Shown here piece by piece: positions 34,471-44,024 of a stretch of 64,000 nucleotides of DNA. Every line of letters starts with the position of its first letter. Position 1 is the first letter of the stretch. Source of the stretch: Nocardia farcinica (GTDB taxonomy: Bacteria; Actinomycetota; Actinomycetes; Mycobacteriales; Mycobacteriaceae); NCBI RefSeq assembly GCF_001182745.1, contig NZ_LN868939.1:2356001-2420000 (forward strand). The letters run 5' to 3'. Below the pieces are notes generated by a model. That model was given only the letters and a program-made list of their open reading frames with translations. It was not told the origin of the DNA and did no database searches. The position numbers and the translations under genes were made by a program.

Positions 34471-36150
34471 GTGACAGTGCCCGGGGAGCGGGAAACGATC
34501 GACAGCGCTGCGCTGATGCTCTGGGGGCGGCTCTGCCTCGAGGGGCTGGCCGAGCGCCGCGAGGAGATCAACTCGCTCAACGTGTTCCCCATCCCCGACG
34601 CGGACACCGGCACCAACCTGCTGGCCACCATGCGGGCCGCGGTCGCGGCGGCCGAAGACCGGGTCGGCGCCTCCCACGGCACCGCGCACGAGGTCGCGAC
34701 CGCCATGGCGCGCGGCGCGACCGCGGGCGCGCGCGGCAATTCCGGGATCATCCTGTCGCAGCTGCTGCGCGGCATCGCCGAGGCGAGCGAACCCGGCCCG
34801 CTGACGGCGGCGACCCTGCCGCGGGCCTTGCGGCGGGCGGCCGAACTCGTGCGGGCCGCGCTGAGCGCACCGGTGGAGGGCACCATCCTCACCGTGCTCG
34901 AGTGCGCGGCCGACAGCGCGTCGGCCTGCCGCGAGCCGTCGTTGGCCGAGGTCGCCGTGGCCGCGGCCGACGGTGCCGCCAAGGCGCTCGGCGACACCCC
35001 CTCGCAGTTGCCGGTGCTGCGCGCGAACGGCGTCGTCGACGCGGGCGCGCGCGGACTGGTGGTGCTGCTCGACGCGCTGGTCGCGGTGACCCGCGGGCAC
35101 CGTCCGGCCCGGCCGGAGTACCGGCGGCCCGCGGCTGTCCCCGGCGCGCGGCCCGCCGCTCCCGGCCACGCGGTGGCGCGGACACCGGCCGCGTCCGCGT
35201 CCGCGTCGGAGGGCCCGCCGACGCCGGGGTTCGAGGTGATGTACCTCGTCTCCGACTCCGACGACGCGCGGATCGAGCGACTCCGCGGCGCCTTGACCGT
35301 GCTGGGCGACTCGGTGGTGGTGGTGGGCGACGGCGCGGGCACCTGGTCGGTGCACGTGCACTGCGCGGATGCCGGGGCGGCGGTGGAGGCCGGCCTGGCC
35401 GCGGGGACGCCGCGCGGCATCAGGATCGAGAGCTTCGATATCGACGGCGTCGGCCCGGACGGCGGGCACGCCGACGACGAGCCCGAGGACGGTCCGGCCG
35501 ACCGCGGGGTGCTCGCGGTGGCGACCGGCGCCGACGCGGCGGCGCTGTTCGAGGCGGCGGGCGCGGTGGTGCTCGACGACCATCCGGTCACCTCGGCCGG
35601 TCTGCTCTCGGCGATCCGGCAGATGCCGCACCGCGAGGTGCTGGTGCTGCCCAACGGCGCGCTCCCCGCGCACGAGCTGGTGGCCGTCGGTGTGGCCGCG
35701 CGTGGTGAGCATCGCGACGTGCTGCTGCTGCCGAGCGGGTCGATGGTGCAGGGACTGGCCGCGCTGGCGGTCCACGACCGCGCCCGCATCGCCGTCGACG
35801 ACGCCTTCGCCATGTCCGAGGCCGCCGCCGCCACCCGCTGGGGTTCGCTGCGCCGCGCCGAGCAGCGCGCGCTCACCATGGTCGGCACGTGCGCCCCGGG
35901 CGAGGGTCTCGGCCTGGTGGGACACGACGTCGTCGTCATCGACCGGGACGTGCCCGGTGCCGGGCGCACGCTGCTGGACCGGATGCTCGGTCTCGGCGGC
36001 GAGCTCGTGACGCTGCTGCTGGGCGCCGACGCCGATCCCGGGCTGGCCGAGGAGCTGTGCGCGCACATCGAGGCGGGATTCCCCGGCGTCGAGGTGGCGG
36101 TGTACCCGGGCGGACAGCGGGGGGATCTGGTGCAGATCGGGGTGGAATGA
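34471..36150 (+). CDS. DAK2 domain protein, FakA-like fatty-acid kinase subunit
   Basis: A 559-residue protein from GTG 34471 (GAGGGAGTGAG upstream; GTG 34456 is an alternative). The N-terminal DakL nucleotide-binding domain has EINSLNVFPIPDADTGTNLL with the metal-binding Asp cluster, MARGATAGARGNSGIILSQLLRG and VEGTILTVLE. The C-terminal part (residues about 250-559) matches the FakA middle and C-terminal domains (AMSEAAAATRWGSLRRAEQR, GEGLGLVGHDVVVI). In Firmicutes FakA phosphorylates fatty acids presented by FakB. No FakB lies in the window. In M. tuberculosis the corresponding locus is annotated as two genes (Rv2975c/Rv2974c); here it is one intact frame. It lies 24 bases upstream of recG. 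Confidence 0.88.
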   Translation: MTVPGERETIDSAALMLWGRLCLEGLAERREEINSLNVFPIPDADTGTNLLATMRAAVAAAEDRVGASHGTAHEVATAMARGATAGARGNSGIILSQLLRGIAEASEPGPLTAATLPRALRRAAELVRAALSAPVEGTILTVLECAADSASACREPSLAEVAVAAADGAAKALGDTPSQLPVLRANGVVDAGARGLVVLLDALVAVTRGHRPARPEYRRPAAVPGARPAAPGHAVARTPAASASASEGPPTPGFEVMYLVSDSDDARIERLRGALTVLGDSVVVVGDGAGTWSVHVHCADAGAAVEAGLAAGTPRGIRIESFDIDGVGPDGGHADDEPEDGPADRGVLAVATGADAAALFEAAGAVVLDDHPVTSAGLLSAIRQMPHREVLVLPNGALPAHELVAVGVAARGEHRDVLLLPSGSMVQGLAALAVHDRARIAVDDAFAMSEAAAATRWGSLRRAEQRALTMVGTCAPGEGLGLVGHDVVVIDRDVPGAGRTLLDRMLGLGGELVTLLLGADADPGLAEELCAHIEAGFPGVEVAVYPGGQRGDLVQIGVE

Positions 36151-36174
36151 ACGGTGTGGAATGAGGGCTGACAC

Positions 36175-38442
36175 ATGGCGACACTGAGCGACCGGCTCGA
36201 CCACATCCTCGGCGCGAAGGCGGCCGACTCGCTGGCCGACGCCTTCGACATGCACACCGTCGAGGATCTGCTGCGGCACTACCCGCTCCGGTACGCGACC
36301 CAGGGCCAGCCGCTCACCGAGGAGGCGCCCGAGGACGGCTCGCACATCACCGTGATCGGCCGGATCGCCAAGACCGAGCTGCGCCCGATGCGCAACCGCC
36401 GCGGCTCGCTGCTGAAGGTGCAGCTCGACACCGGCTCGGGCCGCCCGGTCGATGTCACCTTCTTCAACGGCGACAAGGTCAAGTACGTCGTGAAACAGGG
36501 CCTGCGGGCGATGATGTCGGGCAATGTCAGCTATTGGCGGCCGGGCAGCTGGAGCCTGAGCCACCCCGGTTACCTGATCCTGCCCGAGACCGAGGACGAG
36601 TCGGTCGGCACGATGACCAGGGTGCGCGGCGGCGGTGATCTGCGCGGATTGGCCGAGAGCGCGAAAGGCGCTGCCGGAGTGGACGTCTCGTTCATGTCGC
36701 GGGAGTTCATCCCGGTCTATCCGGCGACGGCGAAGGTGCAGAGCTGGGATCTGCTGGCCTGCGTGCGCCAGGTGCTCGAACAACTCGATCCGATCGACGA
36801 CCCGCTGCCGCAGGACATCCGCGAGGAGCGCGGGCTGCTGCCGGTCTCGGATGCGCTGCGGCTGATCCACCTGCCCGAGCACCGCGCCGACATCGATCGC
36901 GCCCGGGACCGGCTGCGCTTCGACGAGGCGCTGGCCCTGCAGCTGGTGCTGGCCGAACGCAGGCACGAGGTGTCCGGGCGCACCGCGCGCCCGTGCCCGC
37001 CGCGGCCCGACGGCATCGCGGCAGCCTTCGCCGAGCGGTTGCCGTTCGAGTTGACCGCGGGGCAGCAGAAGGTGATCGGGGAGATCTCCGCCGACCTCGC
37101 CCGCACCCATCCCATGCACCGGCTGTTGCAGGGCGAGGTGGGGTCGGGCAAGACCATCGTCGCGCTGCACGCCATGTTGCAGGTGGTGGACGCGGGGCAG
37201 CAGTGCGCGCTGCTCGCCCCCACCGAAGTCCTCGCCGCCCAGCACTACCGCTCGCTCACCGCGATGCTGGGCGAGCTGGGGACCGCCGGTGAACTCGGCG
37301 CGGCCGAGCACGCCACCCGGGTCGTGCTGGTGACCGGGTCGATGTCGGCGAGTGCGAAGAAGGCGGCGCTGCTGGCGGCGGTCACCGGCGAGGCCGGGAT
37401 CGTGATCGGCACCCACGCGCTGATCCAGGACAACGTCGAGTTCTTCGACCTGGGCATGGTGATCGTCGACGAACAGCACCGTTTCGGCGTGGAACAGCGC
37501 GACGCCCTGCGCGCCAAGGCCAAGGCCGGGGCAAGTCCGCACCTGCTGGTGATGACCGCGACCCCGATCCCGCGCACGATCGCCATGACCACCCTCGGCG
37601 ACCTGGAGACCTCCACGCTCACCGAACTGCCGCGCGGCCGTTCGCCGATCACGTCCAAGGTGGTGCCGCGCAAACTGCATCCGAACTGGGTGGACCGCGC
37701 GTGGGAGCGCATCCTGGAAGAGGTCGGGCAGGGCCGCCAGGCGTATGTGGTGTGCTCGCGCATCGGCGACGACGAGGAGGGTGGCAGGACCGCCAAGGGG
37801 CGCAAGGCCGCCGAGGAGAAGGAGCCGCCGCCGACGCAGGCGGTGCTCGACGTGTTCGAGATGCTGCGGCACGGGCCGCTGGCCTCGGTGCGGGTCGGCC
37901 TGTTGCACGGCAGGCTGCCCGCCGACGAGAAGGACGAGGTGATGCGCGCCTTCCACGAGGGCGCGGTGGACGTGCTGGTCTGCACCACCGTCGTCGAGGT
38001 CGGCGTGGACGTGCCGAACGCGACGGTGATGGTGATCGTCGACGCCGACCGGTTCGGCGTGAGCCAGCTGCACCAGCTGCGCGGGCGCGTCGGCCGCGGC
38101 GCGCATCCGGGCCTGTGCCTGCTGGTGACCGACGCGGCGCCGGGCGGGTCGGCGATGACGCGGCTGGAGGCGGTCGCGGCAACCAACGACGGGTTCGAGC
38201 TCGCCGTGCTCGACCTGCGCCAGCGGCGCGAGGGCGATGTGCTCGGCTCGGCCCAGTCCGGCACCGCCCGCTCCCTGCGGCTGCTGTCGCTGCTGGACGA
38301 TCTCGAAGTGATCACCACGGCGCAGGACTTGGCGCGCCGGCTGGTCGAGGCGGACCCGGGCCTGCGCGAGCACCCGGGCCTGGCCGCGATGATGCACGCC
38401 GCCGTGGACGCCGAACGGCTGGAATACCTCGCCAAGTCCTGA
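36175..38442 (+). CDS. recG: ATP-dependent DNA helicase RecG
   Basis: A 755-residue superfamily 2 helicase that remodels stalled forks and branched DNA. The N-terminal wedge/OB region (residues 1-170) includes TVIGRIAKTELRPMRNRRGSL. Helicase motifs are LLQGEVGSGKTIVALHA (Walker A), ALLAPTEVLAAQHYRSL (Ia), VIVDEQHRFGVEQRDALR (DEQH box), LVMTATPIPRTIAMT (III), and in the second lobe VLVCTTVVEVGVDVPNA and GRVGRGAHPG (VI). Length and order are normal. It is probably transcribed with the DAK2 gene. Confidence 0.96.
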   Translation: MATLSDRLDHILGAKAADSLADAFDMHTVEDLLRHYPLRYATQGQPLTEEAPEDGSHITVIGRIAKTELRPMRNRRGSLLKVQLDTGSGRPVDVTFFNGDKVKYVVKQGLRAMMSGNVSYWRPGSWSLSHPGYLILPETEDESVGTMTRVRGGGDLRGLAESAKGAAGVDVSFMSREFIPVYPATAKVQSWDLLACVRQVLEQLDPIDDPLPQDIREERGLLPVSDALRLIHLPEHRADIDRARDRLRFDEALALQLVLAERRHEVSGRTARPCPPRPDGIAAAFAERLPFELTAGQQKVIGEISADLARTHPMHRLLQGEVGSGKTIVALHAMLQVVDAGQQCALLAPTEVLAAQHYRSLTAMLGELGTAGELGAAEHATRVVLVTGSMSASAKKAALLAAVTGEAGIVIGTHALIQDNVEFFDLGMVIVDEQHRFGVEQRDALRAKAKAGASPHLLVMTATPIPRTIAMTTLGDLETSTLTELPRGRSPITSKVVPRKLHPNWVDRAWERILEEVGQGRQAYVVCSRIGDDEEGGRTAKGRKAAEEKEPPPTQAVLDVFEMLRHGPLASVRVGLLHGRLPADEKDEVMRAFHEGAVDVLVCTTVVEVGVDVPNATVMVIVDADRFGVSQLHQLRGRVGRGAHPGLCLLVTDAAPGGSAMTRLEAVAATNDGFELAVLDLRQRREGDVLGSAQSGTARSLRLLSLLDDLEVITTAQDLARRLVEADPGLREHPGLAAMMHAAVDAERLEYLAKS

Positions 38443-38464
38443 GCCGCCCGCGGCCGGTCGCCGG

Positions 38465-39886
38465 CTAGCGCGGCAGGCGTGGGTAGGGCAGGTCGGTGCT
38501 GGTGTGCTCGCTCACCGTGAGCGGGCTGCCGATCTGTGGAAAGGCGCGTTGCGGGCAGGCCGGGCGCTCGCAGACCTTGCAGCCCGCGCCGATCGGCACC
38601 GCGGCGGCGGGATCGTCCACCGGCAGTCCCGCCGAATACACCAGCCGGTCGGCGTATTCGATGTCGCAGCCGAGGCCGATGGCGAATTCCCTGGTGGCGC
38701 CGCCGAATCCGCGCGGCGCGGGGGCGGTGGTGCGGGCGATCCAGAGGTAGCGCCGCCCGTCGGGCATCGCGGCCACCTGGGTCAGGATGCGGCCGGGCTG
38801 GGCGAAGGCCTCGTGCACCACCCACAGTGGGCAGCTGCCACCGACCCGGGAGAAGTGGAAGGCGGTGGCGGACTGGCGCTTGGAGATGTTGCCCGCCCGA
38901 TCGGTGCGCACCAGGAAGAACGGCACGCCGCGTTGCCCTTGCCGCTGCAGAGTGCTCAGCCGGTGGCAGACCGTCTCGAAGCCGACCTCGAACCGCAGGC
39001 TCAGCAGGTCGATGTCGTAGCGCAGTTCCTCGGCCGAGCGCAGGAACCGGCCGTAGGGCAGGATCAGCGCCGCGGCGAAGTAGTTGCCGAGGCCGACCCG
39101 GGCCAGCGCGCGGGATTCGCCGGTGAGCGACGGTGTTTCGGCGAGCACGGCGTCGAGCTGATCGCCGTGCAGGAGGAAGCCCAGCGTCGCCGCGATCTGG
39201 AAGGCCCGCTGGCCGGGCCGCAGCCGCCTGGCCAGCGTCAGCGTGCGGCTCTCGGGGTCGTAGTGGCGCTTGGGGATGGCGGGGTCGGCGCCGTCGCCGC
39301 GTACCAGCACCGTCACGCCCGCGCGTTCCTCGGCGACCCGCGCCAGCTGGCGATCCAGCGAGCCGATCGTCAGCCCGCACTCCTCGAACATCTGCTCGGC
39401 GGCGTGATCGAGCTGGGGGATGTGGTTGTGGTGGTCGTAGAAGAAGTCCCGTACGTCCTCGTAGGGCATCGGCACCCCCGGCGCGCCCGCGGGGGTGGCG
39501 ACCCGCGCCGAGAGCAGATCCAGCTGGTCGGTGGCCGCGCGCAGCCGCCGGTGCATGGCCACCAGGATGCGGGCCACTTCCGGCTGCCGGGTGGCCAGCT
39601 CCTCGACCTCGGTGAGCGGGGCGCTGTCCCCGCCTGCGGCGTCGACCAGTACGTCGTGCAGATCGGAGACCAGCCGCGCGTCGGAGTCGGCGGCGAAGAA
39701 CTGCACGTCCAGATCGAACGTGGAATTGAGCTTGAGCAACACCGGGATGGTGAGCGGTCGCTGGTCGCGCTCGAGCTGATTGAGGTAGCTGGGCGAGAGA
39801 TCGAGGGATTTGGCCAGCGCGGCCTGGGTCATCCGCCGTTCCTCGCGCAAGCGCCGCAACCGGGCACCCGCGTACATCTTGCGCAC
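38465..39886 (-). CDS. RamB/ScfR/PrpR-type short-chain acyl metabolism regulator
   Basis: A 473-residue regulator. GTG 39886 gives the family-typical N terminus (VRKMYAGARLRRLREERR), with TAGGA upstream. The HTH of the XRE type is AALAKSLDLSPSYLNQLERD. It is followed by an IrrE/ImmA-like Zn-peptidase-type domain (GFLLHGDQLDAVLAET, ALARVGLGNYFAAALILPYG) and the C-terminal DUF2083 cysteine cluster GCKVCERPACPQRAFP. This architecture is that of RamB (acetate metabolism, Corynebacterium) and PrpR (propionate/methylcitrate, mycobacteria), the latter binding an Fe-S cluster. The target here is unknown; no methylcitrate or glyoxylate genes adjoin, though pyc (anaplerosis) is 0.7 kb away. Confidence 0.88.
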   Translation of the reverse strand: MRKMYAGARLRRLREERRMTQAALAKSLDLSPSYLNQLERDQRPLTIPVLLKLNSTFDLDVQFFAADSDARLVSDLHDVLVDAAGGDSAPLTEVEELATRQPEVARILVAMHRRLRAATDQLDLLSARVATPAGAPGVPMPYEDVRDFFYDHHNHIPQLDHAAEQMFEECGLTIGSLDRQLARVAEERAGVTVLVRGDGADPAIPKRHYDPESRTLTLARRLRPGQRAFQIAATLGFLLHGDQLDAVLAETPSLTGESRALARVGLGNYFAAALILPYGRFLRSAEELRYDIDLLSLRFEVGFETVCHRLSTLQRQGQRGVPFFLVRTDRAGNISKRQSATAFHFSRVGGSCPLWVVHEAFAQPGRILTQVAAMPDGRRYLWIARTTAPAPRGFGGATREFAIGLGCDIEYADRLVYSAGLPVDDPAAAVPIGAGCKVCERPACPQRAFPQIGSPLTVSEHTSTDLPYPRLPR

Positions 39887-40108
39887 GGGCGCAAATCCTA
39901 GACCCTTCGCGCTTCGCAGACCTCGCCGTCGCGCGGCTTGTCGGCGCCGGAATCCCACTGCGGCAACGCATTCTGACGTCGGGCGCGGCTGTGTAGCGTG
40001 CGAAGGCCCCGGCGGGCCGCAGCGCGCGTTCCGCCGAACCCGCGTGAGACCAAGCGGTTGTTTGCTTCAATCGGAAGCCGTCCCCGCCGCCGACGAGAAG
40101 AGTGCCCC

Positions 40109-40489
40109 ATGACCGACCCCGACGCCGTCGTCCGCGCCCTGTGCCAGGCCTGGTCGACCCCCGACCCCGACGCGATCGCGGCCTACTTCGCCGAGGACGC
40201 CGTGTACCACAACATCCCGATGGAGCCGGTCGTCGGCCGCACCGCCATCCGGGAGTTCGTCGCGGGATTCCTGACCACCTTCGAGGCCATCGATTTCGAG
40301 ATCCACCACCAGGTGGCCGCCGACGGCGTGGTGATGAACGAGCGCACCGACACCATGCGCGGCAAGGACGGCCGAGCCACGCCGCTGCCGGTCATGGGTG
40401 TGTTCGAGGTGCGCGACGGCCTGATCACGGCCTGGCGCGACTACTTCGACATGGCGGCCGTGACCGCCGCGTTCGCGCCACCGGAGTGA
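40109..40489 (+). CDS. Limonene-1,2-epoxide hydrolase family protein
   Basis: A 126-residue SnoaL/NTF2-like cone fold. The catalytic set of limonene epoxide hydrolase is conserved at the right spacing: Y33 and N35 (VYHNIPMEP), R79 and D81 (VVMNERTDTM), W109 and D111 (ITAWRDYFDM). These correspond to Tyr53, Asn55, Arg99, Asp101, Trp130 and Asp132 of the Rhodococcus enzyme. It therefore probably hydrates an epoxide, in the manner of Mycobacterium EphG. The upstream in-frame start at 39998 gives an Arg/Pro-rich leader and is rejected. It is divergent from the RamB-like regulator across 222 bases. Substrate is unknown. Confidence 0.85.
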   Translation: MTDPDAVVRALCQAWSTPDPDAIAAYFAEDAVYHNIPMEPVVGRTAIREFVAGFLTTFEAIDFEIHHQVAADGVVMNERTDTMRGKDGRATPLPVMGVFEVRDGLITAWRDYFDMAAVTAAFAPPE

Positions 40490-40622
40490 GCCGCCGGGCG
40501 CCACGGGCGTGTGACGGGCGGATGAACGAAACTTCGCAACCTTGCCAGCCAAAGTTGTGAAGAAGATGCCGAAGCGGGACTTCGGTGTCCGCGGCCGGTA
40601 GGTGGCCGGGTACCTTTGTCCA

Positions 40623-43600
40623 ATGTTCTCGAAAGTCTTGGTCGCCAATCGGGGCGAGATCGCCATCCGCGCGTTCCGCGCTGCCTACGAACTCGGCATC
40701 GGGACGGTCGCCGTGTTCCCCTACGAGGATCGCAACTCCGTCCACCGGTTGAAGGCGGCCGAGTCGTACCAGATCGGGGAGCAGGGCCATCCGGTTCGCG
40801 CCTACCTGTCGATCGACGCCATCATCGACGCGGCCAAGACCGCGGGAGCCGACGCCGTCTACCCCGGCTACGGCTTCCTGTCGGAGAACCCCGACCTCGC
40901 CGCCGCCTGCGCGCGCGAGGGCATCACCTTCATCGGCCCCTCGGCGGAGGTGCTGGAACTGGCGGGCAACAAGGCCCGCGCCATCGAGGCGGCCAAGGCC
41001 GCCGGGCTGCCGGTGCTGCGCTCGAGCGAACCGTCGGCCGACGTCGACCAGCTGCTGGCGGCGTCCCGCGAGCTGGAGTACCCGATCTTCGTGAAGGCGG
41101 TCGCGGGCGGCGGCGGACGCGGCATGCGCCGGGTCGCCGCGCCCGAACAGTTGCGCGAAGCGATCGAGGCGGCCTCGCGCGAAGCCGAATCGGCCTTCGG
41201 CGACCCGACGGTGTTCCTCGAGCAGGCCGTGGTCAACCCGCGCCACATCGAGGTGCAGATCCTGGCCGACCAGCACGGCAACGTGATGCACCTGTTCGAG
41301 CGCGACTGTTCTGTGCAGCGGCGCCACCAGAAGGTGATCGAGCTGGCGCCCGCGCCGAACCTGGATCCCGCGCTGCGCGAGCGCATCTGCGCCGACGCGG
41401 TGGCCTTCGCCCGCCAGATCGGCTACAGCAACGCAGGCACCGTGGAATTCCTGCTCGATGAGCGCGGCAACCACGTCTTCATCGAGATGAACCCGCGCAT
41501 CCAGGTCGAGCACACCGTGACCGAGGAGATCACCGATGTCGACCTGGTGCAGTCGCAGCTGCGCATCGCCGCCGGGGAGAGCCTGGCCGACCTCGGCCTG
41601 AGCCAGGACGCGGTGGCCATCCGCGGCGCGGCGCTGCAATGCCGCATCACCACCGAGGATCCGGCCAACGGCTTCCGCCCCGACACCGGCCGCATCACCG
41701 CCTACCGCACCCCCGGCGGCGCGGGCATCCGCCTCGACGGCGGCGCCAACCTCGGCGCGGAGATCGGCGCCTACTTCGACTCCATGCTGGTCAAGCTCAC
41801 CTGCCGCGGCCGCGACCTGCCCGCCGCCGCCGCGCGGGCCCGGCGCGCGCTGGCCGAGTTCCGCATCCGCGGCGTCACCACCAACATCCCGTTCCTGCAG
41901 GCCGTGCTCGACGACCCCGACTTCAAGGCGGGCCGGGTCACCACCTCGTTCATCGACGAGCGGCCGCAGCTGCTGACGCTGCGTCAGAGCGCCGACCGCG
42001 GCACCAAGATCCTCGAATACCTGGCCGACGTCACGGTCAACAAGCCGCACGGCGAGCGCCCGACCGCGGTCTACCCGCACGACAAGCTGCCCGCCATCGA
42101 CCTGAGCGCGCCGCCGCCGGACGGCTCGCGGCAGCGGCTGCTGCGCCTCGGCCCGGAGGGCTTCGCCCGCGAGCTGCGCGCGCAGAAGGCCGTCGGCGTC
42201 ACCGACACCACCTTCCGCGACGCGCATCAGTCGCTGCTCGCGACGCGGGTGCGGACCAGCGGCCTGCTCCAGGTCGCCGGCCACGTGGCACGGATGACGC
42301 CGGAACTGCTCTCGATCGAGGCGTGGGGCGGGGCCACCTACGACGTGGCGCTGCGCTTCCTCTACGAGGATCCGTGGGAGCGGCTGGCCGCGTTGCGCGA
42401 GGCGATCCCCAACATCTGCCTGCAGATGCTGTTGCGCGGGCGCAACACCGTCGGCTACACGCCGTATCCGGAACAGGTGACCAAGGCGTTCGTGCGGGAG
42501 GCCACCGACACCGGCATCGATATCTTCCGCATCTTCGACGCGCTCAACAACGTCGACCAGATGCGCCCCGCCATCGACGCCGTGCGCGAAACCGGCCGCG
42601 CCGTCGCGGAAGTGGCGATCAGCTACACCGGTGACCTGTCGGACCCGAACGAGAACCTCTACACCCTCGACTACTACCTCAAGCTGGCCGAGCAGATCGT
42701 CGACGCGGGCGCGCACGTGCTCGCGATCAAGGACATGGCCGGGCTGCTGCGCGCGCCGGCGGCGGCCACCCTGGTCACCGCGCTGCGCAGCAACTTCGAC
42801 CTGCCCGTGCACGTGCACACCCACGACACCCCGGGCGGTCAGCTCGCCACCTACCTGTCGGCGTGGCAGGCCGGCGCCGACGCCGTCGACGGCGCGAGCG
42901 CGCCGATGGCGGGCACCACCAGCCAGCCGCCGCTGTCGGCGATCGTGGCCGCCGCGGCCAACAGCGAGTACGACACCGGCCTGAACCTGCAGAACGTCTG
43001 CGACCTGGAGCCGTACTGGGAGGCGCTGCGCAAGGTGTACGCGCCCTTCGAGTCCGGACTGCCCTCGCCCACCGGTCGCGTCTACACCCACGAGATCCCC
43101 GGCGGTCAGCTGTCGAACCTGCGCCAGCAGGCCATCGCGCTCGGCCTGGGCGACCGCTTCGAGGAGATCGAGGCCAAGTACGCCGCCGCGGATCGGCTGT
43201 TGGGCCGCCTGATCAAGGTGACCCCGTCGTCGAAGGTGGTCGGCGATCTGGCGCTCGCGCTGGTCGGCTCCGGCGTGGACATCGACGATTTCGCCGCCGA
43301 CCCGGGCCGCTACGACATCCCGGACTCGGTGATCGGCTTCCTGCGCGGCGAACTCGGCACTCCCGCGGGCGGCTGGCCCGAGCCGTTCCGCAGCAAGGCG
43401 CTGGCCGGGCGCGGACCCGCCAAGCCCGAGACCCCGCTCGATCCGGCCGACGAGGCCGCCCTGGCGGGTGACTCCGCCGAGCGCAGGGCGACGCTCAACC
43501 GGTTGCTGTTCCCCGGACCCACCGCCGAATTCCTCGCCCACCGCGAGAAGTACGGCGACACCTCCGGGCTCTCGGCCAACCAGTTCTTCTACGGCCTGCG

Positions 43601-44024
43601 TCACGGCGAGGAACACCGGGTGCAGCTGGAGAAGGGCGTCACCCTGCTCATCGGGCTGGAGGCCATCTCCGAGCCGGACGAGCGCGGTATGCGCACCGTC
43701 ATGTGCATCCTCAACGGCCAGCTGCGCCCGGTCGCGGTGCGCGACCGCTCGGTGGCCGGTGAGGTGCCGGTCGCGGAGAAGGCGGACAAGACCAACGCCG
43801 GTCACGTGGCCGCGCCGTTCGCCGGTGTGGTGACCCTGGCCGTCGGCGAGGGCGACACCGTCGCGGCGGGCGACACCATCGGCACCATCGAGGCGATGAA
43901 GATGGAGGCCGCCATCACCGCGCCCCGCGCGGGCACCGTCGCCCGGGTCGCCATCGGCAAGGTGCAGCAGGTCGAGGGCGGTGACCTGCTGGTGGAACTG
44001 CGGCTGCGCGAGTCCGCGGACTGA
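40623..44024 (+). CDS. pyc: Pyruvate carboxylase
   Basis: A 1133-residue single-chain biotin enzyme making oxaloacetate from pyruvate, bicarbonate and ATP (anaplerosis). The biotin-carboxylase part has FSKVLVANRGEIAIRAFRAA, KAVAGGGGRGMRRVA and FIEMNPRIQVEHTVTEEI. The carboxyltransferase part (from about residue 530) has GVTDTTFRDAHQSLLATRVR, VDQMRPAIDAVRETGRAV and HVHTHDTPGGQLATYL. The C-terminal biotin-carrier domain carries the biotinyl Lys in IEAMKMEAAI. ATG 40623 is used. It ends in a TGATG overlap with rsmD, so the two are coupled. Confidence 0.97.
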   Translation: MFSKVLVANRGEIAIRAFRAAYELGIGTVAVFPYEDRNSVHRLKAAESYQIGEQGHPVRAYLSIDAIIDAAKTAGADAVYPGYGFLSENPDLAAACAREGITFIGPSAEVLELAGNKARAIEAAKAAGLPVLRSSEPSADVDQLLAASRELEYPIFVKAVAGGGGRGMRRVAAPEQLREAIEAASREAESAFGDPTVFLEQAVVNPRHIEVQILADQHGNVMHLFERDCSVQRRHQKVIELAPAPNLDPALRERICADAVAFARQIGYSNAGTVEFLLDERGNHVFIEMNPRIQVEHTVTEEITDVDLVQSQLRIAAGESLADLGLSQDAVAIRGAALQCRITTEDPANGFRPDTGRITAYRTPGGAGIRLDGGANLGAEIGAYFDSMLVKLTCRGRDLPAAAARARRALAEFRIRGVTTNIPFLQAVLDDPDFKAGRVTTSFIDERPQLLTLRQSADRGTKILEYLADVTVNKPHGERPTAVYPHDKLPAIDLSAPPPDGSRQRLLRLGPEGFARELRAQKAVGVTDTTFRDAHQSLLATRVRTSGLLQVAGHVARMTPELLSIEAWGGATYDVALRFLYEDPWERLAALREAIPNICLQMLLRGRNTVGYTPYPEQVTKAFVREATDTGIDIFRIFDALNNVDQMRPAIDAVRETGRAVAEVAISYTGDLSDPNENLYTLDYYLKLAEQIVDAGAHVLAIKDMAGLLRAPAAATLVTALRSNFDLPVHVHTHDTPGGQLATYLSAWQAGADAVDGASAPMAGTTSQPPLSAIVAAAANSEYDTGLNLQNVCDLEPYWEALRKVYAPFESGLPSPTGRVYTHEIPGGQLSNLRQQAIALGLGDRFEEIEAKYAAADRLLGRLIKVTPSSKVVGDLALALVGSGVDIDDFAADPGRYDIPDSVIGFLRGELGTPAGGWPEPFRSKALAGRGPAKPETPLDPADEAALAGDSAERRATLNRLLFPGPTAEFLAHREKYGDTSGLSANQFFYGLRHGEEHRVQLEKGVTLLIGLEAISEPDERGMRTVMCILNGQLRPVAVRDRSVAGEVPVAEKADKTNAGHVAAPFAGVVTLAVGEGDTVAAGDTIGTIEAMKMEAAITAPRAGTVARVAIGKVQQVEGGDLLVELRLRESAD

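Noticed and set aside
34186..38397. A 1403-codon open frame antisense to the DAK2 and recG genes
   Set aside because: A mirror of codon-biased genes in a high-GC genome: low-complexity His/Arg/Gly translation with no domain motifs, and the opposite strand encodes clear RecG and DAK2.
40425..43805. A 1126-codon frame antisense to pyc
   Set aside because: Translation is Arg/Gly/Val/Asp-rich without family motifs; pyc on the other strand is unambiguous.
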